Source of the DNA: Rhizomys pruinosus
Lineage: Eukaryota > Chordata > Mammalia > Rodentia > Spalacidae
Assembly: GCA_009823505.1 (NCBI GenBank)
Contig: VZQC01004717.1
Coordinates: 438,933-502,932, forward strand
DNA length: 64,000 nucleotides
Reading direction: 5' to 3'
Part shown: positions 47,428 through 59,459 of the stretch, piece after piece
Layout: each line of letters opens with the position of its first letter
Numbering within the stretch: position 1 is the stretch's first letter
Notes under the pieces: model-generated
Seen by the model: only the letters and a program-made list of their open reading frames with translations
What the model was told of the DNA's origin: nothing
The model's database searches: none
Position numbers and translations under genes: made by a program

Positions 47428-48741
47428 TCTCTCTCTCTCTCTTTGTCTGCTCTCTGTCTCTATGTGTGTGTATGATTGTCTATTAAACACGCGTATTGAA
47501 AAGGAGAGTTTTAATTTTTGGATGATATTGTGGTTTGCTTAAATAAGCTTTTTGGTACTGATACATTTTCTGTTGGTGTGACTGAGGGGTGCATTCTGCT
47601 TATTTGGTGTGGGGTAATTTGAGATAACACTGCTTCTGCCTCAGCCTCTCTCCATGTGCTGAGCAGCAACAGATTCACAAGAGTTTGTTCGCTAAAAGGG
47701 GACCAGAGCTTTCGAATGACAAAACGGACCTGAAGCTTATGCCCTCAGAGGGCAAAGACTGGGAGCTTCAGGGTCTCTGCCCTCTGTGCTCCATGTCAGA
47801 CTGGCTTCTCCACAGGAGTTGCCTCCTTGGCTTTCCTAAGCCAAACCCAGGGCTTGGGATGAGCAGCTTTGGTGTAAGGTTGCAACTCCATTGTGGGGCA
47901 GTGCCAATCACTGGGTGACTAATTTAATGCACTTAATCCCAGAGTCTCAGGTGATTCAAATCACTCAAGCGCTGTTCCAGTGTAAGGGAGCAGTTCAGTC
48001 AGATTGCTCTGTTCAAGGGTGGCTCTGGGAGCCTGATGAATCTAAGTCTTGGTAATCAATAAAGCTCCATTCTTGCATGTGTATGCATGTTGTTTCTGTG
48101 TGTGCATTGCGTGGAGTGGGCATTCGAATGTCATGCATTTGAAAACTGAAGTTGTGAAATAAATTTTAGCACTGACACACTAAGACGTCTTGGGTATGTC
48201 AACCAGTACCTCTGTCTATAAGATGGTGAAAACAGTTGTCAGGATGCTAGAGCAAAACAGAACTGACGTAGCACACATAACCCAGTAAAGGAACAGAAGA
48301 CACTGTGTTAACAGGCACAGGCTTGACGAACATGCGGCCCCCTGAAAGTGCAGCAGTTCTGCTCCATTCACTGGGTGTTATCTGAGGCAGCCTTACAAAA
48401 TTTGAAAGACCCGAAATTGAAAAGATGATACCATTAAATATTTAGAAAACGGTTAAGTCTTCAGCTTAAAACTGAAGTGCTTGCCCATACATTTTTCATT
48501 TTATAAACTTTATTTTGGGTAAAAGCTATATGTGCAGGAGAGACAGGCTTTGCCAAATTTGAAGCTAGAAAATATCATTCCCCTTGTTTTACAGAGGCAG
48601 CAGAACAAGAGAATCTGTAAATACCAAAGCGAGCCAGCGGTAAGGGAGTGTGGCAGGGGCAACAGGAGATTCTTGGCTTAAGAAACTGGGTGAATGAGCG
48701 AATGGCATTTTTAGAGATGATGGATGCCAGGAGAAGCATAG
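41900..48741 (-). repeat. Right arm: noisy reverse-complement copy of 33,611-37,900 (probable assembly artefact)
   Basis: Every landmark of the left arm recurs in reverse order. The copy has the pyrimidine tract from the (GAA)(GGA) array at 43,905-44,130, the L1M tail at about 43,270-43,410, the 35,604-35,643 block at 45,961-46,000, and the (GA)n as CT/T runs at 47,349-47,460. From 47,470 on identity is near complete with a few indels. Before that it is heavily corrupted, about 1.7-1.9 times longer than the source, and full of CpG (12 in 45,361-45,480). The 45-plus T homopolymer at 47,379-47,426 has no counterpart. No gene call should be made here. Confidence 0.88.
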
Positions 48742-48742
48742 N
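48742..48742. other. Single N: assembly join
   Basis: The only ambiguous base in the window lies exactly where the inverted copy ends ('gaagcatag' then N). Sequence beyond it has no counterpart left of 33,611. Confidence 0.9.
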
Positions 48743-48942
48743 CCCATCCTATCCTATGGATTGTCTTAACACCTATGTGTTCAAAACACAATTTGTTTTT
48801 ATTTTGGTATTTTTGAAGGTATTTTTGAACAAAATTTATTTTTTTACATGTGCTTTTAGTGTCATAGCTAAGGATTCATTGCCTAATCCAAGATCACAAA
48901 GATTCACTCTAGGATCTGCTCACTCTTAAATTTAAGACTATG

Positions 48943-49114
48943 GCCGGGCGTGGTAGCGCATGCCTTTAATCCTAGCACTTGGGAGGCAGAGGCAGGTGGA
49001 TCTTTGTGAGTTCAAGGCCAGCCTGGTCTACAGAGTGAGTTCCAGGACAGCTGGGGCTACAGGGAGACCCTGTCTCGAAAAGACCAAAAAAATAAGATAA
49101 AATAAAATAAAAAT
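48943..49114 (+). mobile_element. B1 SINE, young copy
   Basis: Near-consensus B1 with 'ggccgggcgtggtagcgcat' start; perfect 15-bp target duplication 'aaatttaagactatg' at 48,928-48,942 and 49,115-49,129. Confidence 0.97.
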
Positions 49115-49129
49115 AAATTTAAGACTATG

Positions 49130-49856
49130 ATACAGTTTTCATCAATTTTGTGTATGGTATGAGGCAGAGACCTAATAATGTTTTCCTTCTCCTCATGCAT
49201 AAAACACAGCTTTATGACTGTACTCATTTCTAGTTTTAAGGCAACCTGCAGTCCTGTCAATCAAATGCCAATAGCTGCTCAAGGCTATGTGGCTTGTGAA
49301 CTAAAACCACAAATTATCTACAGCCCAAGCATGCAAAATAGAACAGTGAGTGGAGTCAGCATAATCAAATTAAAACTCCATTTAGAGAAAGGAAGAATAG
49401 CCACACCCCAATCACTGGTCCTGAAGTCCTCCTAGAGCCCATGTGACGGCTATGGAGGATGGAGGAGGCAAAATGACTCCATAGACTTCCGTGCTCTCCG
49501 TGAATTCCCCTGTGAGCTGTTTCCCTTGACCCCAGGATTCCCACTCTGAAATGTTCTTTCAGGACCTGTGCTCTTCCCAGCCATGTCTGAAGAGTGGGAA
49601 ACAGAATAATGAATACAACTCATGAAAAGACAAAACTCAAATCTTACTGTAAAGAATTGCATGGAGAAATGAGGCCTCTTCTCAAGCTAAAAAGCTCCGT
49701 GTCACAGAAGTGCTTGATCTTCCTATCTTGTTTTAAATGATATGTACATTCAACATAATTATAATCAAAATGTCATGCTTTTTGCATACATGTCTATGGC
49801 TGATATTTGATAATAATAATTTGATATTTGATAATAATTCAATAAGTTGCAAACTT
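49130..49856. other. Unique DNA
   Basis: No gene or repeat recognised. Confidence 0.45.
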
Positions 49857-49868
49857 ATTAAGGGACAA

Positions 49869-50023
49869 GCCAGGTGTGGTGTTGCTCACCTTTAATCCTA
49901 GCACTCGGGAGGAAGAGGCAGATGGATCTTTGTGAGTTCAAGGCCACCCTCGTCTACAGAGTGAGTTCTAGGACAGCTGAGGCTACAGGGAGACCCTGTC
50001 TTGAAAAGACCAAAAAAAAAAAA
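49869..50023 (+). mobile_element. B1 SINE
   Basis: Perfect 12-bp target duplication 'attaagggacaa' at 49,857-49,868 and 50,024-50,035. Confidence 0.96.
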
Positions 50024-50035
50024 ATTAAGGGACAA

Positions 50036-50645
50036 AAAAGAAACTTCTCACAAAACAACAAAAGAAGATGGTTTGCCTTTTCCAAACACAAAGCTCTGGA
50101 AAATATTAAGACATTATGAGAAAATGAAGAGACAGACAGGGATAAGTGAAAGAGAATGGAATGGAAAGAAAGCTGCATGACCAGTTACAGCCGGCTCTGC
50201 AGATCGATGGGAAAAGATTTCAATAAATGGTTTTTAACACAGTATCCATTCTGAAAAGAAAATTAAACCTTTACACCAGTCAATTATTTTCTTAAAGATA
50301 GGGATGACTTCTAGAGGATCAGAAATTTAAATGAGAAAGGCAGAATGGTAAAGCTTTGCAGGAAAAAATAAACTCTTCATTATTTTGAGGTAAAGAATGG
50401 TTTCAGATGGAACGTGAGCACTACACATACTAAAGTGATGCACAAACTCAGCTTCACTGAACTTAGGAACTTGTATGTTCATTAAAAATGCCACCAATTG
50501 AGGATCATGTCCACAGTCTATCTCTAAATTCATGAAAATCAGCAGAAGGAAGTGAAGGGATGCACAGAGAGGGGAGGGATCTAAATGCTGTGAGCCCATA
50601 TTGTATGAAAATCAAAAAATTCAATTAAAATTTTCAAAAGAAAAA
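50036..50645. other. Unique DNA
   Basis: Nothing recognised. Confidence 0.45.
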
Positions 50646-50647
50646 TA

Positions 50648-50856
50648 GGGATCTGGAGAGATGGCTCAGCAGTTAAGAACACTGGCTGCTCCTGCAGAGG
50701 ATCTGGGTTCAATTCCCAGTACCCACATAGTGGCTAACAACATCTCTAACTCCAGTTCCAGGGAATCTGATAGACCCTCTTCTGACCCATGCAGACAGTG
50801 TACTTACATACATGCAGGCAGAAGATTCATACACAAAAAAATAATAAATCAAAAAT
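50648..50856 (+). mobile_element. B2-type SINE
   Basis: 'atctggagagatggctcagc' head, 'ttcaattcccagtaccc' B box, simple middle, A-rich tail. Confidence 0.92.
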
Positions 50857-50861
50857 GTTTT

Positions 50862-51078
50862 TAAATTTTATGTGTATGAAAGTAGTGCCTGCATGTGTCT
50901 AAGCAGACTCCTGTCCTACAATGCCCTCAGAGGTTAGAAGAGGGCCTCACTGGATCCCCTGGAACTGAAGTCAGGGATGGTTGTTAGCCACCATATGGGT
51001 GCTGGGATTCAAACCTGGGTCTTCCGCAAGAGCATCCAATGCTCCTAACCACAGAACCTTTTCTCCAGCCCAGAATCA
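50862..51078 (-). mobile_element. B3/B2-type SINE
   Basis: Reverse orientation; ends 'ttttctccagccc' (the head) and carries 'ccaccatatgggtgctggga' (middle). Lies tail to tail with the B2 at 50,648. Confidence 0.88.
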
Positions 51079-51109
51079 AACATTTTTAATTAAATTTGAA
51101 AAAAAGAGT

Positions 51110-51388
51110 ACATATTGGAGCTCAGAGATGGCTCAGGAAGTAAACTGGTTGCTGCTCAACCATGAGGACCTGAGTTTGATTCCCCAGAAGCCATGTAAAA
51201 ACATTTGGGAATGGTGATGTGTGCTTATAATCCTAGGTAAGAAGGCAGAGACAGGTACATCCTTGAGGTTTGCCAGTCATCCTGCTCACTGAGCTGCAGG
51301 CCAGTGAGAGATCATGTCTCAAAAAGCAAGGCAGACAGTGCTTGAGAAATTATATCCAAGGCTGACTTCTGACTTCTGCATGTACACA

Positions 51389-51424
<36 letters not shown>

Positions 51425-51425
51425 A
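51110..51425 (+). mobile_element. B4-type dimeric SINE with (CA)n tail
   Basis: ID-like head ('gagatggctcaggaagtaaa', 'gaggacctgagtttgattcc') joined to a B1-like right half ('gtgcttataatcctaggt', 'gagatcatgtctcaaaaa'), ending in a (CA)n array at 51,391-51,421. Confidence 0.82.
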
Positions 51426-51565
51426 CACACATGAGTATATACTGTGATTAGGAGTCAAGTAATAAATTTGGCTCTAACACAATTCTGGAGTTAAATATAA
51501 GTTAACTTTATATTCCAAATCTCGTAAACCAAGCAGCATAGAAGTTAGTTAAAAAAGCAGATTTG

Positions 51566-51860
51566 GGGGCTGGGATGATGGCTCTGGGAATAAAAGCACT
51601 TGGTGCACAGGAATGAGGAAGTGAGTTTGGATTACACCACCCACAAATAAAGCTGGCCATGGACACATGTGCCTCTACCCCACCGCAGCAGTGGGCAGAG
51701 GCAGAAGGATTGCTGGGGCTTGCTGTCCTCTAGCCTAGATGCAGGTTCCATGAAAGACACTGTCTCAAGGGGATAAGATGGAAAGTGACAGAGCAACAAT
51801 GTCCTCCTCTTGCCTCTGCACAGGTACCCACACACACTCTTGCACACACCACGCACACGG
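51566..51860 (+). mobile_element. B4-type SINE, diverged
   Basis: 'ggggctgggatgatggctct' head, B1-like right half near 51,650-51,770 with 'gacactgtctcaagggg', and a CA-rich end. Confidence 0.75.
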
Positions 51861-52490
51861 GTAAACACAAAACAAATAAGCAAAGCGAAGCATAGTTTTG
51901 TTGGTTGGTTGGGCTCTATGCCTTCCTAGAAGCATGGTTCAATATATGTCTTTTATCTGAAATAACTATAGATATTGTTACTCACATTTAAATTGGCAGA
52001 TGTTTTCTAGCCTGCAGGATTTCATAAAATACTTAAATATTTCTAAAATAAATTTGTTCATTATGGAAAAAAATAAACAAAATCTCATAACTGTAATAAG
52101 ATAAATGACCAACATATGCATGAAAAATGGTCAGACTTTTAGAGCAAAAATACATCAAAGCTATCATGAAATGTCGTTTTATACTCATGAGACTGGCGAA
52201 AGCTTCAGAGTCCGACAATGGCCAGTAAATGAAGAAATGGAGGTGGGGGGTCCTAATTCATCTAACTCCTACTATAGAAACCTTTAAATTATTGAATAAA
52301 ATTGAAGATGAGCATTTATTAACCTATAAATACTCCTCCTATTTTATGTGCCTTGAAAATTTTTGTATGCAGATTACAAGGATGTCCAGAGAAGACATGT
52401 AATCATTGAAAAGAGAAAAAAATGAAACAGGAGTATAAACAAACCTTATGTTGATCAAATGTAGAATGAATACATCAATTTACAGATAGA
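51861..52490. other. Unique DNA
   Basis: Nothing recognised. Confidence 0.45.
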
Positions 52491-52491
52491 T

Positions 52492-52536
<45 letters not shown>
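52484..52536. repeat. (GATA)n microsatellite
   Basis: About eleven GATA units followed by a short (GA)n. Confidence 0.96.
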
Positions 52537-52804
52537 GAGAGAGAGAGGCAGAATGCCACAGGGGAAATTAATGAACAGCCAGCATATGTAGTAACAAAGC
52601 TCAATCTCAAGAGCCCAACGCTAAGTGAAGAAGACAATGAATGACATGGGTGTGTCCATGAAATTTTAAAACATATAAAACTAAGCAATAGCTTATTAAG
52701 ATATGCAAGTATATGTGGTAAGATGTATAGAAAAGAAATTGAATGGAAACCACAATATTGTGACTGGTGGTAGATTCTGACTTACAACTATGCGTGGAAT
52801 TCAG

Positions 52805-53190
52805 TTGTGGTGGTAGAATGTAAGGGCTGCAATTGGGGTGAATGGTGAAACTACAGCAATATAGTCTGGACACTCATTTGATCAACTTGATTGAACATAC
52901 AAGCCCCCCCCCCTGCTGTATGGTGGGACCCATGGGCTGTGTGGGTTTGGGCACAACTGCCTGCAAATTGGTTTTACATGAAGGATGCTTGTACGCATAA
53001 ATTACCACTTATTGCTAAAAAATGAAAAAAAAAACTGAGAGAAAGATGCAGGACAGTTATGGCAGAATGCATGACCTGGGATGGGGTGGGATGGGGTGGA
53101 GGGAAGGGAAAGGGAAATATGCCTGAACTGAATTGGAAAATGATGTATGAAATACACAAAGTATCAATAAAAAAATAAAAATAAAACAAT
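52805..53190 (+). mobile_element. Element X copy 4, 5'-truncated
   Basis: Matches copy 1 from about 13,692 to its end, including the L1-like 3' terminal section and A-rich tail. No convincing target duplication. Confidence 0.9.
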
Positions 53191-53890
53191 GACACCCTCT
53201 ACCAATGCTGGAACAGGGACATGTGCTTTCTGTAGACCTTTTATGAAGATTTTATATATTTATGTACATTCATTATGTCTCTATGTAATCCATGCTGAAT
53301 TAGCACTACTCCACCCAAAACCTGCTGACAACCAGCAATGTGCCCCACACCAGTTGTGAAGCAAGCCACTGTGAATGCATCAGCTCCATTCTCTATATTT
53401 GAAGTGCTTAAGGGTTTAGCCACAGTATAGCTGTGTGTATTTCCCAACATTTGTTTTGCCAGAAATACTGTGACATTTCTGGTTTCTCAGTTTTCGGTCA
53501 TTTAAAATTTTAGGAGGCAGAGAGTAGCATCTGACTCATCGTCCATGGTGAGCCGCTACAAACTGTGCTCTTGAGGTCCCTTCTTAAATCCTTAGCTATG
53601 AATACTGTACAGCTAAGCACAACTCTAAAAGAAGTCAGTGGCAATGATGGAGCAGTGAGACCCAGGGAGAGAAAACAATATGCTTGGACATGACAAACTA
53701 CTGCATTTCTTCAGCATTTTATTGATAGAGATGCTGCAAAGGGGCTATAAGCACAAATTGCCTCAAAGTATCTTTTACCCTAAATCAAGCCCCAATCCAT
53801 AGGTCCCAGAGTAAGGGTGGTTCTAGTGTTAGGAATTAAACAAAATTCTTCCACAGACTATGTTTAGGATTTGCGCATGAACTGTCTCCA
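53191..53890. other. Unique DNA
   Basis: No gene or clear repeat. Confidence 0.4.
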
Positions 53891-53899
53891 CTGCTCACA

Positions 53900-54252
53900 T
53901 ACTGGGATTGACAGTTGATCAGCTTTGGGGAGTGTATCCTGGTCACTAACCCCTCAATGGATTCTTAGTATCATGGCATGACTGAGAGGCCAAATAAAGC
54001 AGGAGGTAAGGCCTCATTAGACAAACTAGGTCCTTGGAGAGGTGTCTTCAGAACTAGATCTCAACCCCTACCCCACTAAAGTGCCACCATAAAGTTAAGA
54101 GCCTCCTCCAATGCACTTTCCTGCTGCCCTCATTTTCTGCCAAGGGCAAAGGGCCAAACAACCATCCACTGAAACCATAACCCACAATGCATTTTTGCTC
54201 TCTTAATGGTGTATGCAAGTATTCTGTCACAATGATCAAGTCTGACTAGCAT
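53900..54252 (-). mobile_element. Ancient unclassified interspersed repeat
   Basis: On the minus strand it reads 'gtgacagaatacttgc', then 'gggttatggtttcagtggat' and 'ttgtttggccc'. I associate this word order with an old mammalian or rodent repeat whose name I cannot give with certainty. The block at 56,474-56,650 starts with a related sequence. Confidence 0.35.
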
Positions 54253-56270
54253 AACCACTCTCACCTTTTCCACAATTTTCCGTAATGATCTTATCTTACA
54301 TGTCTTAAGTAGTCATGGCATTAGAGTCAAAAATTTCTCTATGCAAGTTGATAGAGTGCAGAAGGAAGCCCAGAGGGTGGCAGTCCCATCCATCCATGAA
54401 TATCTGTGTGGCTTTGAATCACATCTTGGGGCTCTCCTGATCATCAAATGGGTCAATATATTGTGTGCTTAATGCACTGGCCACACGTAGAAGTTCCAAA
54501 ATATGAAGTTGCCTTTTCTGGCCATTATTTGCAGTGACAAATAAATCCTCTAAACCACTGTACTGAACATCTAAGCAACAGTGAGTATCAGAGATTATGA
54601 AGGATAAGTAAAAGATACCTAAGTACCTGAGCTTACTGTATCTCGAAAATTGCTTGCTGACTATTTAGAACAACTGAATTTAATGAGCTTTACACTATAT
54701 GAACACTATTTCTACCTGAAAATGCTTGTGAGGAGATGGAAATGAATGGATAACCAAACTGCTTGAAGCAAGTATGATACCCCAAAGAATAATGGCCTTC
54801 CTCTAGTATCTACCTATTTTAAAAACTGTTTCAAGAGATTTGGGTTTGTTCTAATTTTATGTTGTTAAATGTAGACATTTTGACAATCTGGGAAACAGAG
54901 AACTGACTGCTTTTTAAAATTTGGGGGTTGCTAAATATAGATTTTGATAAACTAAGATACAAAGAAGTATTTTCAGCATGGTGTGAAGAGCACCTTCATG
55001 ATGTACACATCTCATGAATACGTGGCTTTGCATTTTCCTTTGCAGAATATTAGATGACATGAAAATATTAATTCTTGCCCACTAAAGGTTTACATTCAAG
55101 GATATTTCATTCATTTGGGAGAAAATAATCCTTTTATTTTGAAAATAGCAGACAGATGGCTTAATCTACTTGGTTTAGTTTCAAACAAACAAACAAAGTA
55201 TTTTTGAAGTGTAGAAAAACTGAAAGAAACAGATAAAATACTTCAGAAGTTTTACATATAATTCAGTTGTATTGAACCAGTATTAAGTGTTAAATATCCA
55301 AAACATTTATACATTTATTCTAAGTCATTAGTTTAACATTGTTCTCCAATTTCCCAAAGACTCAGTTGAATTCAACAAGTATTTTTCCAATATCTACACT
55401 GTGGCTGGTTGCTACTCTAAAATCCTATCATTACTGGCTTACCTAATATTTACTGAGTTCTCACCGTGTGCCCAAAAAATTCTAATAAATAGCACAAAAG
55501 ATTTGAATTATCTGAACTTCTTGCCCATTACTTGAAAGTCAATGGAGGTAGGAAGTTTATCAACCTGGGTAAAATTATTAAACTGCAAAAGAACCTTGTT
55601 TTCAAGATGTTTCAAGACCCTTAATGGGTGGCTGAAATAGTGGATGGTACCAACCCTGTATATACATATACATACCTATGATAAAGTTTAATTTGTAAAT
55701 TGGGCATAGTAAGAAGTGAGGAGCAATAACTGAGGCAAAATAAAATGACTGTAATAATCTACTGTAATGAAAGTTATTTCAAATTAGTGAATTGTTGATT
55801 TCTAGAATTCTCCATTTAATATTTTCAAACTGCAGTTGACTATGGATAGATGAAACCACAGAAAGTGAAACTGTAGAATAAAGGAGAAATACTATACATC
55901 TGAGAGTTTACAGCTTGAAGCTAAATGATATTTACTATACCTAGAAACAAAGACTACGTGTGATAAAATAATAACAGAATATCCTCTGAGAGATGGATTG
56001 TAAAGCATCAGAAGATGCTGGCATGGAGTTTCCTAACACATCCCACTTCTTCTCTTGACCACCTCTGATCAGTCTACACCAGGAGGCAGAGGAAACTTTT
56101 GAAAACATAAACCTATTGATATCTCTTGCTTCTATTATACCAGCCAGATACCTCATTGCGTTGACAGATGTGTAGTCACTACGTAAGCTCCTCCCATGCT
56201 CCCTTGGCTCCAACAGAGACCCTCTTCCTGAGCTTGGGCACCTTAGGAGGCCAACCCTCATCTCTACTAA
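54253..56270. other. Unique AT-rich DNA
   Basis: About 2 kb with no SINE, LINE or microsatellite. A weak L2/MIR-like phrase lies near 55,440-55,480, too diverged to call. Confidence 0.4.
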
Positions 56271-56347
56271 GGGCACAGACATGTGTGTTCTAACCTGTCC
56301 TCAGGGCACAGACATGTGTGTTCTAACCTGTCCCCAGGGCACAGACA
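56271..56347. repeat. 33-bp tandem duplication, 2.3 copies
   Basis: Units start 'gggcacagacat' at 56,271, 56,304 and 56,337. The first two are nearly identical. Confidence 0.93.
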
Positions 56348-56473
56348 TAGGTTGCCCCCTGGTTTCTTGGCAACACTCTTCCCCTGACCCTATGCTTAAC
56401 AAATGGTAGGTCATCTCACAGACCTCAGCTGAAGTCTTCTCTCCCTACACTGGACTGGATTCCTGTATTTGTC

Positions 56474-56650
56474 ATCCTCTTGTTACTGTAACAAATTGCT
56501 GAGATAACTTAAAAGGAGGAAACATTTATGCTGGTTCAGTTTGAGAAGTTTTAGTCCTTGGCTGCTTAGCTTGTTGGTATTGGACCCATAGCCAAACAGC
56601 ACATATGAACCTTTAAGGAATACTAACCTGTTCCATAGTAGACCCTTTTT
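56474..56650 (+). mobile_element. Ancient unclassified interspersed repeat, same family as 53,900-54,252
   Basis: Begins 'cctcttgttactgtaacaaa' followed by 'taaaaggaggaaacatttat' and 'ctggttcagtttgagaag', parallel in layout to the minus-strand block at 53,900-54,252. Confidence 0.35.
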
Positions 56651-57025
56651 ATATGTTCACATACTGTTGATCTTAGTCCTTCCAAGTATTTTCACAATTG
56701 TAACTGAGTAATTGTTTGTTGAATTCCAATTCTGCTGCTAAATGCCAAGTCCCATGGAAGCAAAAACCCACTGACATCTCTTGTCTGTATACCCAAGATT
56801 TATCATTCCATATAACAGCACAGCATCATCCTACATTCCATATTTACTGAGTTCCTCTTACATGGGAGGGGCCATGCTACCTGCTGTAAAAGCAGATGGA
56901 GGGGTTATGCCACCTACTGTAAAATCAGAACTTGAAGGGGAAAATGCAGGAAAAATACATGACCTGTTTTGATATATACTAGATATATATAAGGTCAACA
57001 TTTTATGTTTCTTTCTTTCTTTTTC
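56651..57025. other. Unique DNA
   Basis: Contains a short local duplication of 'gcc(a)ccttactgtaaaa'-like words near 56,875-56,925 and a CT-rich run at 57,005-57,030. Confidence 0.4.
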
Positions 57026-57177
57026 TCTTTTTTTGGTCTTTTCAAGACAGGGACTCCTTGTAGCCCCAGCTGTCCTGGAATTTGCTCTGTAGACCAGGCT
57101 GGCCTTGAACTCACAAAGATCCACTTGCCTCTGCCTCCCTAGTGCTAGGATTAAAGGCATGCACCACCATGCCCAGC
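57026..57177 (-). mobile_element. B1 SINE
   Basis: Complete reverse B1, few changes. Confidence 0.95.
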
Positions 57178-58260
57178 GTTATATTTCTTACAGCTATATC
57201 CCCGTGATTGAGCATGTACACAGCAGATAACAATAAATGGTAAATGTATGCATTTATCAGTAAATGAATAAATGAGTCAGTAGATCAATTACCTTTGTTT
57301 AGTCGGGGATAAATTGAAGGGCTTCCTGTAATGCATCCCTCAGCTTCTCTTTCGTGTCCTAGGATCATAGAGTCACTCATCTTGGATGGCTTTATAGTCA
57401 TGTAGACTTTCCAAGGTGAATTGATGACATCTTTGTAATCCTGTTATTCAATACATTGCCTTGTACATAATAAGGATTTTGTAAATGTTGAGTGAAAGAT
57501 GGATGGAAGATGGGTACACGCATGAAAGGAATCAATCTACCATTTTGATTTACACCATTAGATGTACGTGTTCTCTCAAAGACATAAGCCATCCCCATCA
57601 CCAAAGAAGCTTAACAAATTTTCAGATACTTTAAAATATAGGGAGATTAAAATACAGTGAAAAAGAAAAAGAAAAAAACATACATTCTTTCTGACCAATT
57701 CAAGATATGTTATTTATAATAGGCATGCAACATTCATATCCAGAATTGTGGGTTAACTCTTGCATATGTATAGGCAGTTTATCACCCCAACTGTATTATA
57801 AGCTTCTTAAGATCTAAGATCTGTTTTCCCAAATCTCCATCCTCAACTTTTACAACAGCAGGCATGACACCTCCCATGTGGGAGGTACTCAGTAAATATG
57901 GAAAATAAAATAGCACAGTGCCTACTGTATCCACCTGAAAGTAGTGTCAATTAAGTCTCACATACTGTAGATACATGCTCATTCTTTCTTCCTGATCCTA
58001 ACTCAGCCCTTAGCCCAAGCATCCAGACTCTGACTGCCACGATGTTCTTGTTATCTAGGAAGCAAAAGTGAGAGTAAAGATGAATAGAAATAAACATTGT
58101 CAACTCAGAACTCAGATTACCAAAATCATCAGTCACAGTAGCTATTATGATAATGGCTGAATTACACTGTTTTAATGATTATGTTAGCTATGATCATAAT
58201 AACTAAAAATTATAGCTTGATTTCAGAATCCAGAAAAAATATTAAAATGCTGTTTCTTTT
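57178..58260. other. Mostly unique DNA with weak L2/MIR-like 3' ends
   Basis: Short phrases near 57,220-57,280, 57,460-57,500 and 57,870-57,905 ('ggtactcagtaaatatggaa') resemble the ends of L2/MIR repeats but are too short to be sure. Confidence 0.3.
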
Positions 58261-58263
58261 TCT

Positions 58264-58346
58264 TTTGCATTGTGGGAGTGAGACTCATATGTAGCCTTCA
58301 TCTACAAAGTGCTAGGATTACTGGCATGCACCACTGCACCTGGCAA
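58264..58346 (-). mobile_element. Degraded B1-like fragment
   Basis: 'aagtgctaggattactggca' and 'ccactgcacctggc' are the reverse-complement B1 5' end. The rest is lost. Confidence 0.65.
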
Positions 58347-58554
58347 TTAAAGCACAGTTTCTGAAAGAAAAGACATCTGAGAGGTTTGGATATTTGTGAT
58401 AAGTTGCTAAAATCATAAAAAATTAAAAATATATATAATGTCAAGTGCATATATAATATTTTGCTAGTGGTTCAAAGTTCTTATAGATAAAAAATAAACT
58501 TTTTCTAAATAAACAAAACACTGAATCCAATCAAGAACAAATATCTGGGAAAGA

Positions 58555-58621
58555 AGAAAAGGTGGGAGGAAGGGAAAGAGGGAAGGACAGAGGGAGGAGG
58601 GAAGGTGGGGAGGGAGGAAGG
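58555..58621. repeat. Purine-rich (GGAA/GGGA)n low-complexity tract
   Basis: Almost all A and G for about 65 bp. Confidence 0.9.
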
Positions 58622-59459
58622 CTGTGCACCTATTCAAATCTGTATTAAACAATGAACCTGCCTCCCTGTACCTAGTAATGCTCCATCAGTAAAAAATGAC
58701 TGAAGACATACTCCTTATATGTATATCTTTATTTATATGTAAACTATGCATAAGTTGTGCTGTAGTAGTATAGCTGTTGCTAAAATTCCTTCCAGGGGCA
58801 CAGGCCTACATGGTGTCTCACCTCTCCCTCCCATGGTCCCACAGGCAAAGCAAGGAAAACAGCCCAAACTGCAATTTGGAAGATTCTAATGAGTTGAATT
58901 GGACTTGTTTACAGAGCAAATAGGTAAGGGGGTTGCTTACAGGAATGTCAGTGCTTCCCCTCCCTCATAGCCATACAGGGTCCCAACGTGGACCCTGAGA
59001 CCTCTGCCCAAGATGGTGACAACAGGAGAGGCCCCTCCTGGCAGTCTCTGCTTATATACTCCTAGCCCCAACCCTTCATATAGCCAAGGCTGACTGGCTG
59101 GTTGAGAGTGGTAGCTGACTCCCCTGGCTTCTTCTTTTCCCTCAGAAGGCATTTGATGTCCAAGGTCAGTCTTTCATTCAGATGACTGTCCGTGCTACAT
59201 GCTCCACCTCTTCCTCTGCCTCTTACGTTCTTTCCAACATCCTCTTCTGAAAGAGTCCCTGAGCTTTGGAGGGGGTAAAAGAGGTAAGACAGTTTCTCCA
59301 ATTGTGGCAAGACATCAAACTTTCAGGTCTTTCCATCATCTGTTTTCAGTGGAGTGTTGGCCCATTTCAGAAGTATTCCTCCTACAAATAGAAAGAAGCA
59401 AGAACATCTAAACAAACACTGCTATAATAACCTATCCTGTGGATGCAAAAACAAATGCT
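58622..59459. other. Unique DNA
   Basis: No gene or repeat recognised. Confidence 0.45.

Noticed and set aside
41900..48741. Genuine ancient inverted duplication or a horizontally acquired segment
   Set aside because: Identity gradient, 1.7-1.9 fold length inflation and the N at the end fit a technical cause better; a biological origin needs read support.
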